Below, piece after piece: positions 13,611 through 20,962 of a stretch of DNA of 21,094 nt (the first letter of the stretch is position 1; the number at the start of each line of letters is the position of its first letter). Source of the DNA: a virus. The position numbers and the translations under genes were made by a program. The stretch is taken from positions 1 through 21,094 of the IMG/VR virus record IMGVR_UViG_3300036832_000700. The stretch is one strand, 5' to 3'. Under the pieces are notes generated by a model. That model saw only the letters and a list, made by a program, of their open reading frames with translations, did not search any database and was not told where the DNA came from.

Positions 13611-15833
13611 ATGCCGACGCGTGACGATCTGGCAGTCTATAATCCGGCCCGTGCCTCGACCGACACGTCGCTGCCGACCGGCTATGCGCCATGGTCGCAG
13701 GTCACCAGCTACACGCCGTCGACTGGCGAGAACATCGGCAACTGGCTGCACAACCTGACCGGCTCGCGCTCGATCGCCGACAAGGCCGAGATGGGCTGGG
13801 GGATGACGCCGATGGCGGCGGCCGAGGATGCCGGCTATCTCGGTGGATCCGGTGCCAAGACCCAGGCGGCGATCTCTGCCATCGGTGCAATCCCCGAGGC
13901 TGGCAAGGCCTTAGCGGTCGGTGGTCATGGCCTGGCGATGTTCCTCGGCCCGAGGTCACAATTGTTCGACCGCAAGATGGCCGATCTCGCCCAGGAGATG
14001 GCGTCCAAGGGCGCAACCCGTGACGAAATCTGGAAGGCGACCGGCAGCGACAAGATCGCCGGCACGATGCTGGGACCACGCGGCGAGCCGATGCAGGAAA
14101 TCAGCGACGTCGGCGCCCGATTCAACGATCCATCGGCCTACAGTGACAAGGCCCCCGATTTTACCGCCGGCGATGTCTTCCACCATCCGGCCGGTTACGA
14201 GGCCTATCCAGAACTGGCAAACACGGAATTTAACTGGCGCAACTCTGCCAACGTCCACGGCTCCTACACCAGGGGCGATCCGCCTTCCGGCTACCCGCCG
14301 ACCGCCGAGGTCAGCCTGTACGCTCCTGACAAACCTGGCACAATGCTGCACGAGAATTTCACCCACGGCGTCCAGGACATCGAGAACTGGCCGAAGGGCG
14401 GCAACACCAATTTCCTCAACCCCGGTACCCCGGCGTGGGACATCTATCAGGAGCGGCTGAAGGCGATCAACACGCCGATGTCGCCCCAGACGTTCGAGTC
14501 ATCCGGCCTATCGGACCCGCAGTTCACCTACGACGACTACCTGAAGCAGCACAACGACGCGCTGAAGAACCCGACGCATTCCCGCATGCTCGATCGCGTG
14601 GCGCAGGAGGAGGCGGTCAACGAGGCCTACCAGCGCAGCGCAGGCGAGGCGCAGGCCCGCAACGTGCAGGCCCGCAAGGACATGACGCTCGACCAACTGA
14701 AGGCGACACCGCCGTGGGAGACGCAGGACATCCCCACCGACCGGCAGATCGCGACCTATCCGAGAGATGCTGGCCCGCAATTTTCGCGCACCGACCTCGC
14801 CGGCCAGATGCTGCGGGATTACCCCGGCGATCCGGCGGCGGTGACGCCGAAGGGCAAGAACCCTGAATGGTTCCACGGTGTCAGCGGTGGCCCGAAACTG
14901 CCGACACCGTTCAGCGAACTGACCTCGACCACGGTTCCGACTGAAGGCTCGGCGATGCTGGCTGACAAGCCGATGTCGCCGGAAGATTTTCAAAGGAACA
15001 GTTGGCTGCTGCCGCTCTATGGCGACAAGTCAATTGCCGGCCAGACGCTCGTCGACGTCAACGGACAACCGCTGGCGACACCGCAGAATCTTGGTGGTGG
15101 TGGCCGGTTCATGCAGGCAAACCCCGGCGCGTTGTGGGCATCTGATCAAAGCAAGGGCACGAAGATCACCGGCAAAGTGCAGGCGTTGGAGCAGGAGAGC
15201 GGTCTGCCGGTCAATGCGACCCATGTGATAATGGGACCGACCAGTGGCGATTTCGCTCACATGACGGCCCGCCCACTGCTTCAGTTGACCGACCAGAAGG
15301 CGATTAGCAGTGACCAGGCAAGAGCCTTCGACGATCGCATGGTCGCTGAGGGTGTGAATAACTGGCCAGGCATCAGGAACGTTGGCGAGGACTGGCTTAA
15401 CGCGCCAGGCACCCATCGGGCGGCATTGGCCAAGACGATGCAGTTGGCGCCGTTCGCCAATGACCCGGCATTTGGCAATGTTGCCGCGGTTCGCAAGGCG
15501 ATCACCGAACCGGAACTGATGCACGCGCCGATGCTGACCAGCGGCATGACGGTCGGGCAGTTTGCCCCCGGCGGCGCGGTTGTGCCGGGTGCCGGTACGC
15601 ATGAGACCTATAATACCGACTGGCTTGGCCAGCATATCGGCAACATGGGACAGGTGCCGTTCAGCAAGATGTTCCCGGATGTGCTGTCAGGATATCTGGC
15701 GAAGAATCCGGCGCTGGCAGGTAATCTGCCGACGATAGGCTACTCGGTCGAGCGGCAGATACCGGCGCAAAAGCTTACCCAGCAGTGGCTGGACAACATC
15801 ATGCCGTGGTGGGAGAGGAGAAACTCTCAGTGA
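13611..15833 (+). CDS. Large 740-aa protein with zincin-like region; polyvalent-protein candidate
   Basis: A 740-residue protein with AAGGG 7 nt before the ATG. The N-terminal 100 residues include YAPWSQVTSYTPSTGENIGN and two hydrophobic stretches. Around residues 225-265 lies HGSYTRGDPPSGYPP, then EVSLYAPDKPGTMLHENFTH, then GVQDIENWPKGGN. This is close in style to predicted zincin-like domains of phage polyvalent proteins, which read 'L-H-E-x-x-H-G-V/I-Q....G-G'. Here the motif is H247-E248-N-F-T-H252, one residue too long for HExxH. The middle is helical and charged. The C-terminal 300 residues (GGGGRFMQANPGALWASDQS near residue 496, then VNATHVIMGPTSGDFAHMT) look like another enzyme-like or structural domain that I cannot name. 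It is flanked by two opposed small genes. Function is unknown. Confidence 0.6.
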   Translation: MPTRDDLAVYNPARASTDTSLPTGYAPWSQVTSYTPSTGENIGNWLHNLTGSRSIADKAEMGWGMTPMAAAEDAGYLGGSGAKTQAAISAIGAIPEAGKALAVGGHGLAMFLGPRSQLFDRKMADLAQEMASKGATRDEIWKATGSDKIAGTMLGPRGEPMQEISDVGARFNDPSAYSDKAPDFTAGDVFHHPAGYEAYPELANTEFNWRNSANVHGSYTRGDPPSGYPPTAEVSLYAPDKPGTMLHENFTHGVQDIENWPKGGNTNFLNPGTPAWDIYQERLKAINTPMSPQTFESSGLSDPQFTYDDYLKQHNDALKNPTHSRMLDRVAQEEAVNEAYQRSAGEAQARNVQARKDMTLDQLKATPPWETQDIPTDRQIATYPRDAGPQFSRTDLAGQMLRDYPGDPAAVTPKGKNPEWFHGVSGGPKLPTPFSELTSTTVPTEGSAMLADKPMSPEDFQRNSWLLPLYGDKSIAGQTLVDVNGQPLATPQNLGGGGRFMQANPGALWASDQSKGTKITGKVQALEQESGLPVNATHVIMGPTSGDFAHMTARPLLQLTDQKAISSDQARAFDDRMVAEGVNNWPGIRNVGEDWLNAPGTHRAALAKTMQLAPFANDPAFGNVAAVRKAITEPELMHAPMLTSGMTVGQFAPGGAVVPGAGTHETYNTDWLGQHIGNMGQVPFSKMFPDVLSGYLAKNPALAGNLPTIGYSVERQIPAQKLTQQWLDNIMPWWERRNSQ

Positions 15834-16023
15834 GCACTGGCCTGTACCGCCTGTCGATTTCGTCAAAGATGCGCTGGGCGTCTTCCTCGCTCCAGTCGTG
15901 GCTGTCGGGCTGTCGCTCGATGCCAAGCTCGGCGGCGATTTCGTCCTGGCAGAATGAGAAAAATTCGACAAGTTGCTGCTCGACGATCTCTTCCTCGTCC
16001 GGGGTCAATTTATATTCGGTCAT
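15799..16023 (-). CDS. Small acidic protein on the opposite strand
   Basis: A 74-residue acidic, mainly helical protein (TEYKLTPDEEEIVEQQLVEF, then CQDEIAAELGIERQPDS, then EEDAQRIFDEIDRRYRPVL). Its residue pattern is natural. The plus-strand ORF opposite it is Ser-rich and looks like a complement artefact. It overlaps the 3' end of the 740-aa gene by 35 bp, tail to tail. ATG at 16023 is preferred over an in-frame TTG at 16059. There is no real ribosome binding site before the ATG (only CGGGGC), and a weak promoter would place the mRNA start at or very near the ATG, so a leaderless message is possible. The family is not recognised. Confidence 0.55.
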   Translation of the reverse strand: MTEYKLTPDEEEIVEQQLVEFFSFCQDEIAAELGIERQPDSHDWSEEDAQRIFDEIDRRYRPVLTESFSSPTTA

Positions 16024-16030
16024 GCCCCGA

Positions 16031-16059
16031 GATTTAAACCTGCGGATTAACGTTTGCAA
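16031..16059 (-). promoter_or_regulatory. Weak promoter candidate for the acidic minus-strand gene
   Basis: On the minus strand, TTGCAA (plus 16054-16059) is followed after 17 nt by TAAATC (plus 16031-16036), matching consensus at four and three positions. The ATG at 16023 lies 7 nt beyond, about where transcription would start. The -35 element overlaps the ribosome binding site of the plus-strand fibre gene. The low match makes this tentative. Confidence 0.25.
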
Positions 16060-16072
16060 GGAGGGTCCGTAA

Positions 16073-17149
16073 ATGGCTTATAATGGCTCGGGCACCTATA
16101 TCCGCGTCACCAATTGGCAGGCCGATGCCACCGCCAAGGTGAAGATCAAGTCTGACCGGCACGACACCCAGGACGACGATTTCGCCAGCGCGCTGTCGAA
16201 CGTGCTGTGCAAGGACGGCCAGAGCCAGCCGACGTCCAACATCCCGATGAACGGCCACATCCTCACCGGCATGGGCACGCCGGTGGTGGCGACCGATTCG
16301 GCGACCAAGGGCTATGTCGACGGCGTTAAATCGTTCTCGACCGGTCTGGCAATCAGTGGCGCTGATGCAAACGGCACCCTCAGTTTCTCCTCGACGACCG
16401 GCGTCAACGGCCTGAGCTTCACCGGTGCCGATCTCGGCTGGTTTGCCCGGCTGTCGACCGCCGCCGGCCCGGGAACGCCGCCGATGCCGGCAGCCACCCC
16501 CAATCGCCTCGTTCTCAACGACAAGCCGGACGCCAGCGGCACCGACGTGCTGACGATCGACGAAGCGGGGCGGATCTTCGGCAACGCCAACCTGCAACTC
16601 GGCGGCAATATCTTTTATGACGGCACGGCGTGGCGGGTGAAGGTGGCCGGCTATCCGGCGCTGGTCAGCCAGATCGGCTCGGATGGCTCCGTCCATTGGT
16701 ACTCAACGGCGGCCTCGACGGCGGCGGGCGCGGTCGCCACCCTGGTGCAGACGCTGCTGCTCGACCATGCCGGCAACCTGACGGCGACGGCCAGGGTCAC
16801 CGGCAATGACGTGCTGTCGAAGGGCATCGTCTACGCCAACAACGGCAGCACCTACCTCAACACCGATGGCAACATCAACGGCTCTGTCTATGGCGGCTAT
16901 CTGACCAACTGGGTCAACAGCCAGGCGCTCGCCTATGCCAACCAGCAGGTATCGAAGATCCGCATACGCCGCGCCTCGGAGGGCTCTATCGGCGCGTCCG
17001 GTTCCGGTGCCGGGACGACAAAGGTTCCCGTCGGCGCAATGGTCACCGGCATGACCACCAGCAGTTTCTCGCCGGTGGCGCTGTTCTACATGTACCTACA
17101 ATCCTTCGACCCGGTAAACGGCTGGGTTGGAGCGTCACCGGATGGGTGA
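16073..17149 (+). CDS. Tail fibre protein, first copy
   Basis: A 358-residue protein with strong AAGGAGGG at 16058-16065. The N-terminus (NGSGTYIRVTNWQADATAKV) probably attaches to the tail. The segment SNIPMNGHILTGMGTPVVAT leading to DSATKGYVDG is the classic phage fibre element 'P-M-x-G-x-x-L-T-G-L..P....-A..-K-x-Y-V-D'. The central part is beta-rich (RLVLNDKPDASGTDVLTIDE) and the end has helix plus strands (LAYANQQVSKIRIRRASEGS; then FYMYLQSFDPVNGW). The coiled or beta-helical trimer would carry receptor-binding elements at its C-terminus. The next gene follows after 3 nt, as is usual for a fibre partner. Confidence 0.8.
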   Translation: MAYNGSGTYIRVTNWQADATAKVKIKSDRHDTQDDDFASALSNVLCKDGQSQPTSNIPMNGHILTGMGTPVVATDSATKGYVDGVKSFSTGLAISGADANGTLSFSSTTGVNGLSFTGADLGWFARLSTAAGPGTPPMPAATPNRLVLNDKPDASGTDVLTIDEAGRIFGNANLQLGGNIFYDGTAWRVKVAGYPALVSQIGSDGSVHWYSTAASTAAGAVATLVQTLLLDHAGNLTATARVTGNDVLSKGIVYANNGSTYLNTDGNINGSVYGGYLTNWVNSQALAYANQQVSKIRIRRASEGSIGASGSGAGTTKVPVGAMVTGMTTSSFSPVALFYMYLQSFDPVNGWVGASPDG

Positions 17150-17152
17150 GTC

Positions 17153-17479
17153 ATGCAGATTACCAATTTTGGCCATTTCCAGACCATCATCCGCTCGCCA
17201 CGCAAGCCGATATGCTTTGAAAACGAACTCGGACAGGACTGGTACGACATGCGCAAAAGCCTGACGACATGGGATTATCATGGCGAGTTCGTCAACGCCG
17301 TCTATGGCGCCTGGGCGCTGGTCGACGAGAACGGCGTGGTGACCAACGTCGAACAGGATCCGTCGCGGCTGATGCCCGGCGACCGCACCGTGCTCGGCAT
17401 CGACGCCGACCCCGAGGATATCGAGCCGGGGATGGTCTGGGATGGCAAGCAGTTGCTGGCGAGGGAGACCGTCCAATGA
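17153..17479 (+). CDS. Small fibre-associated protein
   Basis: A 108-residue acidic soluble protein (QITNFGHFQTIIRSPRKPIC, then WYDMRKSLTTWDYHGEFVNA, then AWALVDENGVVTNVEQDPSR). It follows the fibre gene by 3 nt with a weak GGGTGAG site and ends in an ATGA overlap. The aspect and position suit tail-fibre assembly proteins, but I cannot match it to a named chaperone family, so this is a positional inference. Confidence 0.6.
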   Translation: MQITNFGHFQTIIRSPRKPICFENELGQDWYDMRKSLTTWDYHGEFVNAVYGAWALVDENGVVTNVEQDPSRLMPGDRTVLGIDADPEDIEPGMVWDGKQLLARETVQ

Positions 17480-18177
17480 CCACCGTGCAGCGCAGCATTT
17501 TCGTCAATGTCATCGAACCCCAGGTGCTGTCGATGAACGTCCCGGCCAACATGCCGCTGACCGTCAACCTCACCTATTACGACCAGGCCGGTTCGCTGGT
17601 GACCAGCGACTTGCTGGCGCAGCTGCAACTGACCGGCCGCACCTGCAACAGCGCTGCCGATGTCTATCCGGTGCCGGCGACCGACATCGTCAACGGCAAG
17701 GCGCGGGCGGCGATCGGATCCGGTGAGCTCACCGACATGAACGGCTATCGCCTGCGGCTGGTCGGCACCTTCAAGGGCGACACGACGCTGCTGGCGCTCG
17801 GGGTGCTGCGGCTGACCGAATCGGCCGGCATCGACATGACGCCGATCGACGTCATCGACTCGATCCCGCTCAGCCTCACCTACGGCTACATCGCCAACAT
17901 CGACATCCACCTGTGGCAGGACGCCGGCAAGGCGACGCCGTTCGACCTGACGACGGCGACGATCACCGCCTCGACCTATCTGATCGACCAGGTAACGCCG
18001 CTCACGCCGTTCGCCATCTCGACGGTCGGCCCCGGCGAGGTGATGCTGCAGCTGACCGACGTGCAGATCGCCACCCTGCCGGTCACCTGCTGGTGGTCGC
18101 TCAGGGCCTCGAACGCCGCCGGGATCACCACCCTGTGCCAAGGAACCGTCACCGTCATCGGGAAGCCAGGGCCATGA
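17476..18177 (+). CDS. Two-domain beta-sandwich (BppU-type) tail protein
   Basis: A 233-residue protein that starts in an ATGA overlap; the longer upstream extension is a shadow. Two halves look alike: residues about 20-115 (MPLTVNLTYYDQAGSLVTSD to LALGVLRLTE) and about 130-230 (SLTYGYIANIDIHLWQDAGK to ITTLCQGTVTVIG). Each opens with a 'polar-strand-x-D-x-A-G' strand and ends in a strand followed by a turn. This tandem arrangement resembles the N-terminal BppU-like sandwiches found in fibre attachment proteins of phages. It probably anchors or adapts the following fibre. The internal homology was judged by eye. Confidence 0.55.
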   Translation: MTTVQRSIFVNVIEPQVLSMNVPANMPLTVNLTYYDQAGSLVTSDLLAQLQLTGRTCNSAADVYPVPATDIVNGKARAAIGSGELTDMNGYRLRLVGTFKGDTTLLALGVLRLTESAGIDMTPIDVIDSIPLSLTYGYIANIDIHLWQDAGKATPFDLTTATITASTYLIDQVTPLTPFAISTVGPGEVMLQLTDVQIATLPVTCWWSLRASNAAGITTLCQGTVTVIGKPGP

Positions 18178-20048
18178 CCGACGTCACCATCACCGCCGAG
18201 GACATCGTCGTCACCGTCGAGCAGCCGGTGGCACCACCCTCGGCGCCGCCGCCGAACATCGGCCTGGTGGAGATTTCCCAGGTCGTCCAGCGCGGCTCGA
18301 TCTGGCTGACCGGTTCCGGCGCGCCGACCATTGCCGGCGGCCAGGTCGGCGACCTCTACCTCGACGTCACCACCGGCGACATCTACCGCTGGCAGAATGG
18401 CGCCTGGGTCTACCAGGGGACGTTTGCCCCCTCGACGCTGACCGGCGCCGAGATCCTCGCCGAGCTGATCACCGTCGACGGCGCCGGATCCGGCCTCGAC
18501 GCCGACCTGCTCGATGGCCAGCAGGGCGTTTACTACGCCACCCAGAGCGATATGACGGCGGTGCAGGCGAAGAACACCGCGCAGGACACCTCGATCCAGG
18601 CCAATACCACCAACATCACCACCAACACCACCAACATCAACACCAACACCACCGCCATCGCCACCGAGACCACCAATCGCACCAATGCCGACACGACGCT
18701 GACCAACAATCTGGCAACCGAGACGACGAACAGGACGAACGCCGACACGGCATTGCAAAACAACATCAATCTGAAGGCCAACATCGCCTCGCCGGTTTTC
18801 ACCGGCGATCCCCAGGCACCGACGCCTTCCGCCGCCGACAACGACACCTCGATCGCCACGACGGCCTTTGTCACCACCAAGGTGGGGAACTATGTGCTGA
18901 AGGCTGGGGACACAATGACCGGCAACTTGACATTGCCGAATGATCCGGCAGCGGCAATGCAGGCGGCGACCAAGCAATATGTCGATGCCAAGGGCGGTCT
19001 CGCCGATGCACCGAACGACGGCAAGACTTACGGCAGGCGCTCGGTGGCATGGACACCGGTCGTTCAGCTGACGGCGCGGCCACGCAACCGGGTGGTCAAC
19101 GGCAACATGGCGATCTCGCAGGAACTTGGGCTAACCGGAACGGTGACCAACAACGCGTTCCCCGCCGATCAGTGGTCGATGCAGATAAATGGGCTATCGA
19201 TGTCTTCCGCCATGACGTCGGGGACCGCGCCAGCAGCACCATCCGGCAGCCGCAACGTCATGGATACATGGTTCACGGTTGCCAAGGCATCATTGGCGGC
19301 AAGTGATTACGGGCTTATCAACCAGACCATCGAAGGCCAGACCATCTCCAATCTCGGCTGGGGAACGGCCAAGGCCATTCCGGCTGTCGCGGTCGTCAGC
19401 GCCTATGCCGATACACCGGGTAACTACACGCTGGCTGTCGGTAATCAAGCGGCCACCTATACCTTCACCAAACTTGTCGCCCTGACGACCGGCTTCCAGA
19501 GCTTCGTGGTGCCGATCCCGGCGCAGCCAAGCGGCGTGTGGCCCATCGACAATACCGCCTGCGTTCGCATCTGGCTGACTGCTGCGTGCGGCACAACTCT
19601 TACGTCACCCGCTGACAATGCGTGGGCAGCCGGAAATTATCTCGCCTCGCCGGGGCAGACGAACAATGCGGCGGTGATCAACAAGCATCTGGTGTTCACC
19701 GACGTCGGCCTTTACGCCGACCCCGACAATACCGGCCTGCCGCCGCCGTGGGAGGTGCCGGATTACGCGACGGAACTGGCGCGGTGCCAGAGGTACTGGC
19801 AGACGTTCGATAGCCAGTGGGCGATGTACGGCCCGGCAGCGCAGGCATTTCAGATTGCCAAGCCCTATCCCGTCACCATGCGTGCCACTCCGGCCAGCAG
19901 TGTCATAGCAACCGGTACGTTGACCAACGTGACTGGTGCCAATATTGGCGGCATTACTACCAAGGTGGCGATGATGCTTGGGTCAGCGGTCGCCACGGGT
20001 TCGACCGGTGTCTACAATTCCGTATACGCCCTGAATGCCCGAATGTGA
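18174..20048 (+). CDS. Long tail fibre protein with carbohydrate-binding-like C-terminus
   Basis: A 624-residue protein starting in an ATGA overlap. After a Pro-rich start, residues 45-100 contain GQVGDLYLDVTTGDIYRWQN, typical of fibre repeats, and GSGLDADLLDGQQGVYYATQ, a frequent fibre element. Residues about 125-205 are a Thr/Asn heptad coiled coil with a duplicated 18-residue unit. Then come SPVFTGDPQAPTPSAADNDT with SIATTAFV, and GDTMTGNLTLPNDPAAAMQ with ATKQYVDAKGG, both standard phage fibre motifs. The C-terminal 300 residues start NRVVNGNMAISQE and contain INQTIEGQTISNLGWGTAKA, typical of a receptor-binding beta-sandwich at fibre tips. It is probably the host-range determinant. Confidence 0.85.
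   Translation: MTDVTITAEDIVVTVEQPVAPPSAPPPNIGLVEISQVVQRGSIWLTGSGAPTIAGGQVGDLYLDVTTGDIYRWQNGAWVYQGTFAPSTLTGAEILAELITVDGAGSGLDADLLDGQQGVYYATQSDMTAVQAKNTAQDTSIQANTTNITTNTTNINTNTTAIATETTNRTNADTTLTNNLATETTNRTNADTALQNNINLKANIASPVFTGDPQAPTPSAADNDTSIATTAFVTTKVGNYVLKAGDTMTGNLTLPNDPAAAMQAATKQYVDAKGGLADAPNDGKTYGRRSVAWTPVVQLTARPRNRVVNGNMAISQELGLTGTVTNNAFPADQWSMQINGLSMSSAMTSGTAPAAPSGSRNVMDTWFTVAKASLAASDYGLINQTIEGQTISNLGWGTAKAIPAVAVVSAYADTPGNYTLAVGNQAATYTFTKLVALTTGFQSFVVPIPAQPSGVWPIDNTACVRIWLTAACGTTLTSPADNAWAAGNYLASPGQTNNAAVINKHLVFTDVGLYADPDNTGLPPPWEVPDYATELARCQRYWQTFDSQWAMYGPAAQAFQIAKPYPVTMRATPASSVIATGTLTNVTGANIGGITTKVAMMLGSAVATGSTGVYNSVYALNARM
18663..18770 (+). repeat. Tandem 54-bp coding repeat in the fibre coiled coil
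   Basis: Units 18663-18716 and 18717-18770 both encode TETTNRTNAD followed by T/A-x-L-x-NN. The codons differ at many synonymous sites: for example Arg is cgc in one and agg in the other, and several Thr codons are acc against acg. The protein repeat is thus kept while the DNA has drifted. Confidence 0.8.
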
Positions 20049-20056
20049 GGACGCCC

Positions 20057-20242
20057 ATGCCCGTAACCTCGGCCGAATGGCTCCCCGACGACCCGATGCG
20101 CGATTACCCGGCGCTCAAGGCGGTGATCGACGGGCAGGAATGGACGATCCCCGACGACATGAGCCTGGGGCTCCGCAAGCAGGTCGAGGAGTGGGTGGAG
20201 GCGGGCAACCGGATCGCCCCGGCAGTGGAGGTGAAGACGTGA
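20057..20242 (+). CDS. Small hypothetical protein after the fibre
   Basis: A 61-residue soluble protein (PVTSAEWLPDDPMRDYPALK, then VIDGQEWTIPDDMSLGLRKQ). A GAGG lies a few bases before the ATG. It has a beta-hairpin-like centre followed by a helix, and ends in a GTGA overlap with the next gene. No family is recognised; such short genes often sit behind fibre genes. Confidence 0.6.
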   Translation: MPVTSAEWLPDDPMRDYPALKAVIDGQEWTIPDDMSLGLRKQVEEWVEAGNRIAPAVEVKT

Positions 20243-20475
20243 CTGACAAACCCGACAACGTTGACGTTGAGCGCCTCCTAAGAGGACGAGCGGATTTCTT
20301 CACAAGTTGCGGTGAGGCAAAATCGGCAAGCTTGATGAGGGAAGCAGCAAACGCCGTCGAAGCCTTGCGCGCCGAGAACGCGAGACTGCGGGAATTCGCC
20401 ACAGTCATCTTGGCAGACCGTCTCAACGAACTGGAGGAGGATGAAGCATGTCGTATTTCAATGACCCGAAGCTGA
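20239..20475 (+). CDS. Small coiled-coil hypothetical protein
   Basis: A 78-residue protein starting at GTG 20239 in a GTGA overlap. A longer in-frame upstream ORF is a shadow of the previous genes. It contains a heptad-like helix (EAANAVEALRAENARLREFA) and an acidic end. Its last 28 bp overlap the next gene, which has its own strong AGGAGGA. No family is recognised. Confidence 0.55.
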   Translation: MTDKPDNVDVERLLRGRADFFTSCGEAKSASLMREAANAVEALRAENARLREFATVILADRLNELEEDEACRISMTRS

Positions 20476-20711
20476 ACCTGTCGCAGGTTGGCATGAGCCG
20501 ACCGGCGTCGGCGGCCGAGCTCCTTGAGAAGCAGGAGAAACAGATACAGGTCGACCATGCCGAGCGCACCTACATGTTCTCCAACATGATGCAGTCGGCC
20601 GAGGCCATCCGCCGTCAGGCGCTGGGACTTGACCAGCAGCGGGTGGCCGACCTGCTCGACGAGGCGGTGGAGATCCTCGTCGCTGAGTGGAACAAGGCAC
20701 GCAAACGCTGA
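20448..20711 (+). CDS. Small helical hypothetical protein (Acb2/Tad1-like hairpin not excluded)
   Basis: An 87-residue protein with AGGAGGA shortly before the ATG. It has two helices (SAAELLEKQEKQIQVDHAER and RQALGLDQQRVADLLDEAVE) and ends in ILVAEWNKARKR. There is no hydrophobic segment, so it is not a holin. The two-helix layout is superficially like the small hairpin protein near 2311, but the conserved 'L-E-x-A-M-M' pattern is absent. Function is unknown. Confidence 0.65.
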   Translation: MSYFNDPKLNLSQVGMSRPASAAELLEKQEKQIQVDHAERTYMFSNMMQSAEAIRRQALGLDQQRVADLLDEAVEILVAEWNKARKR

Positions 20712-20962
20712 TGACCCTGCTGTTCGGCGCACTGCTGGCGTCCGGCATCGAGGTGATCGTCGTGCATCAACTGGATGGCCGCGAGGCGATCATCAACACG
20801 GCGCAGATCACCCAGTTGATCGAGGAGCGCGCCAAAGGCAGCCCGCACAAGATGCTGAGCGACAGGGTGCATTGCGTCGTGGCGCTCTCCGATCGGCGCT
20901 GGGTGGGCACCGTCGAGACCTGCGAGCAGATCCATGCGATGCTGAAGGAGAAGACGCCATGA
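20711..20962 (+). CDS. FlbD-like small protein
   Basis: An 83-residue protein starting in a TGATG overlap. From residue 15 it reads VIVVHQLDGREAIINTAQIT and QLIEE, then VHCVVALSDRRWVGTVETCE. This matches the FlbD-like pattern 'I-x-V-x-x-L-D/N-G-x-x-x-x-I-N....I..I-E....T-x-V-x-L..G....V-x-E-S'. The N-terminal 14 residues (TLLFGALLASGIE) are extra and hydrophobic. An in-frame GTG at 20753 would give a protein of the usual FlbD-like length but has no good ribosome binding site. Phages of alphaproteobacteria often carry such small beta proteins; role unknown. Confidence 0.55.
   Translation: MTLLFGALLASGIEVIVVHQLDGREAIINTAQITQLIEERAKGSPHKMLSDRVHCVVALSDRRWVGTVETCEQIHAMLKEKTP

Noticed and set aside
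15785-16072. A 95-codon Ser-rich plus-strand ORF
   Set aside because: It is Ser/Cys-rich in the way the complement of an acidic helical gene would be, overlaps the end of the 740-aa gene, and lacks a ribosome binding site.
17135-18141. Minus-strand ORFs behind the fibre partner genes
   Set aside because: They are complements of the 17153-18177 genes with no ribosome binding site or promoter like those seen for the two accepted minus-strand genes.
18600-18660. CRISPR-like short accacc/aacacc repeats
   Set aside because: Repeats are only 6-12 bp, have no unique spacers, and encode the Thr/Asn heptads of the fibre coiled coil.
20448-20711. A second Acb2/Tad1-like hairpin, suspected from the two-helix layout
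   Set aside because: The conserved L-E-x-A-M-M region and terminal Asn are missing; generic helices are not enough.
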